Positions 20,835 through 22,187 of a stretch of 22,187 nt of DNA are shown here, one piece after another. The DNA is taken from positions 1-22,187 of the IMG/VR virus record IMGVR_UViG_3300035099_000008, one strand, 5' to 3'. Both the position numbers and the translations under genes were made by a program. The stretch is from a virus. Every line of letters begins with the position of its first letter. Position 1 is the first letter of the stretch. The notes below the pieces were generated by a model. The model was not told where the DNA came from and did not search any database. It saw nothing but the letters and a program-made list of their open reading frames with translations.

Positions 20835-21756
20835 AGTCAGTTCTCTCCTGGTAATTGATGGTAATAATCTGGGTTGGCGAGCGTTTGGCCAGGCCCCGTT
20901 GTCGTTTAATGGTCAGCGAACTGAGGTGATTAAGATTGGCCTTGTTATGCTCCGAAACTACTTGAACCTGTTTTCTCCGTCGAATGTTGTTGTTGTGTGG
21001 GACGGGGGACATGACCCCTTCCGTGTTCTTTTGTTTCCTAACTATAAACGTAGGGAAATCGAACGGACCGAGGAAGAGAAACGAGAGAGAGATTTGTTTT
21101 TCACTCAGTTATCGAAATTGAGGGAGAGTATTTCGAAACTTGGTGTTGACCAGATTTGTGTGTCCCACCGGGAAGCGGACGATGTTATCTTTAGTTTGTT
21201 GTCGTCTCGATTTCGAGTGGAGGAGCAGGCGTTCGTTGTATCAACGGATTCCGACATGTTGCAGTTATTATCAATGTATCCGGAGGTCGTGGTTTACTCA
21301 CCGGTCAAGCAGATTCTCTATACGAAGGACGAAGTGGAACAACGTTTCGGTTTTCCTGTAGAGTACTATGTGATGTACAAAGCGCTTGTTGGGGACCCTA
21401 GTGATAATCTACCAGGCGTACGTGGAATTGGACCGGAGAAGGCTAAAGTTGTGATTGGTTATCTCCGTCAGGGGATTGAGAAGAACTGGCAACCGTGTCA
21501 TCGTTCGTTAGAGAAACTCTGGAATGAACAACGGACTGAGTACCAGAAGATGCTGGAACTAATTACGTTTCGTGTGGTTCCAGAGAATGAACTTCGGGAA
21601 GGGTGGATTCCGACTTCGAAGGCAGATATTACGGAAATGGTGTATGAGATTTCGAATCAGTATGGATTTGACCAGATTCTTGAAAATCCGGTTCCGTTTG
21701 TGGTTCCATTTCAGTCACTTCATAATCGGAGGCAGTTAATGGAGAGATATCGATGA
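20824..21756 (+). CDS. 5'-3' exonuclease / flap endonuclease, 310 aa
   Basis: FEN-family nuclease that removes RNA primers and flaps, supplying the 5' nuclease missing from the fused polymerase. ATG 20824 is chosen as the last start before the conserved core. Metal-binding and catalytic acidic residues are visible in 'LLVIDGNNLGWRAF' (Asp 12), 'VVVVWDGGHDPFR', 'SHREADDVIFSL' and 'VVSTDSDMLQLL'. The helix-hairpin-helix DNA-binding segment is 'GDPSDNLPGVRGIGPEKAK'. The basic clamp 'FPNYKRREIERTEEEK' precedes these. The length fits stand-alone phage and bacterial enzymes. It overlaps neighbours on both sides (11 bp upstream, 4 bp downstream). Confidence 0.92.
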   Translation: MEPEVSSLLVIDGNNLGWRAFGQAPLSFNGQRTEVIKIGLVMLRNYLNLFSPSNVVVVWDGGHDPFRVLLFPNYKRREIERTEEEKRERDLFFTQLSKLRESISKLGVDQICVSHREADDVIFSLLSSRFRVEEQAFVVSTDSDMLQLLSMYPEVVVYSPVKQILYTKDEVEQRFGFPVEYYVMYKALVGDPSDNLPGVRGIGPEKAKVVIGYLRQGIEKNWQPCHRSLEKLWNEQRTEYQKMLELITFRVVPENELREGWIPTSKADITEMVYEISNQYGFDQILENPVPFVVPFQSLHNRRQLMERYR

Positions 21757-22187
21757 AGGTTCTTGTGTTTTCGGATTTTCATGCCCACAACTACCAAGAG
21801 TTCTCGATGGTGACGGAGGGGGTAAACTCACGGTTGCTTGAGCATCTGCTTTGTTTGGATTTGATTTCCGAAGATGTGGTGAAACTTGGGGTAGAAGTGG
21901 TGTGTTTTGTTGGGGATGTTTTTCACCTAAAGAATTTCGTGGACTCACAGGTGCTCAAACTCACGATTAAGAAGTTTGAAGACCTGGCCGCTCTTGTTCC
22001 GGTAGTGATGTGTCCGGGGAATCATGACTACCGACGGTGGGGTTCGGACCCCACTCTGCTTGAAGTGTTGTCCGAGTTTGCGGGTGAGAACGTTTACCTG
22101 CCGACCAGTGTGGGTGTTAGTGTTGTTAAACTTTGTGGATGGGACTTCCATGTTTTTCCGTTTACCCGAGATATTGATTCGTTGAAC
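21753..22187 (+). CDS. SbcD/Mre11-like DNA repair nuclease (3' truncated)
   Basis: The frame starts at ATG 21753 (ATGA overlap with the exonuclease gene) and is open to the window end, giving 145 residues. Metallophosphoesterase motifs are present in order: 'VFSDFHAH' (D-x-H), 'CFVGDVFH' (G-D) and 'VMCPGNHDY' (G-N-H-D/E). These are the manganese-binding residues of SbcD, T4 gp47 and Mre11, nucleases that act on DNA ends with an SbcC/gp46-type ATPase. An SbcC-like gene would be expected just beyond the window. No ribosome binding site of note, so it is probably coupled. Confidence 0.88.
   Translation, partial: MKVLVFSDFHAHNYQEFSMVTEGVNSRLLEHLLCLDLISEDVVKLGVEVVCFVGDVFHLKNFVDSQVLKLTIKKFEDLAALVPVVMCPGNHDYRRWGSDPTLLEVLSEFAGENVYLPTSVGVSVVKLCGWDFHVFPFTRDIDSLN

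Overview
The window reads as part of the genome of a large tailed bacteriophage. All supported genes lie on the + strand, are tightly packed and often overlap by 4 or 8 bp. They encode a phage-type replication and recombination set: a UvsW-like helicase, DnaB-like helicase, sliding clamp, family A DNA polymerase, gp32-like ssDNA-binding protein, RecA/UvsX recombinase, 5'-3' exonuclease and an SbcD/Mre11-like nuclease. Strong AAAGGAGG-type ribosome binding sites and sigma70/sigmaA-like promoters point to a bacterial host. The host cannot be named from the sequence. No structural, lysis, tRNA, IS or CRISPR features are visible.

Layout. 1-905: the 3' end of a nucleotide-sugar epimerase gene (GDP-mannose 3,5-epimerase-like) and one unknown gene. 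1003-2845: a short accessory operon behind a near-perfect promoter, with five small genes, including a HEXXH zincin-like protein and two Cys-rich putative zinc proteins. 2842-6003: a second promoter of the same design, a strongly structured leader RNA, the UvsW-like helicase, a small helix-turn-helix protein, a repeat-containing small ORF, QueD and a run of small ORFs. One of these ORFs carries three strong hairpins. 5996-15292: an unknown protein, DnaB-like helicase, a phosphoribosyltransferase-GTP cyclohydrolase I fusion, a radical SAM protein, a short-chain dehydrogenase, a glutamine-amidotransferase-QueC fusion, a stand-alone QueC, the sliding clamp and a DpdA-like DNA transglycosylase. 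15285-22187: a uracil-DNA-glycosylase-polymerase I fusion with an internal third promoter, a UvsY-like candidate, ssDNA-binding protein, RecA, an unknown small protein, flap/5' exonuclease, and the start of an SbcD-like nuclease cut by the window end.

How it fits together. FolE, QueD, a radical SAM enzyme in the QueE slot and QueC would build preQ0 from GTP. DpdA would exchange it for guanine in DNA, and the GAT-QueC fusion could amidate preQ0 to the archaeosine base (dG+). This is a predicted 7-deazaguanine DNA hypermodification pathway, interleaved with replisome genes. The least ordinary points are the PRTase-FolE fusion, two adjacent QueC paralogs of which one lacks a zinc Cys, the lack of a canonical QueE, the promoter inside the polymerase gene, the structured leader at 2877-2997, and the repeat/hairpin elements at 4.7-6.0 kb, which lie close to a change in GC skew.
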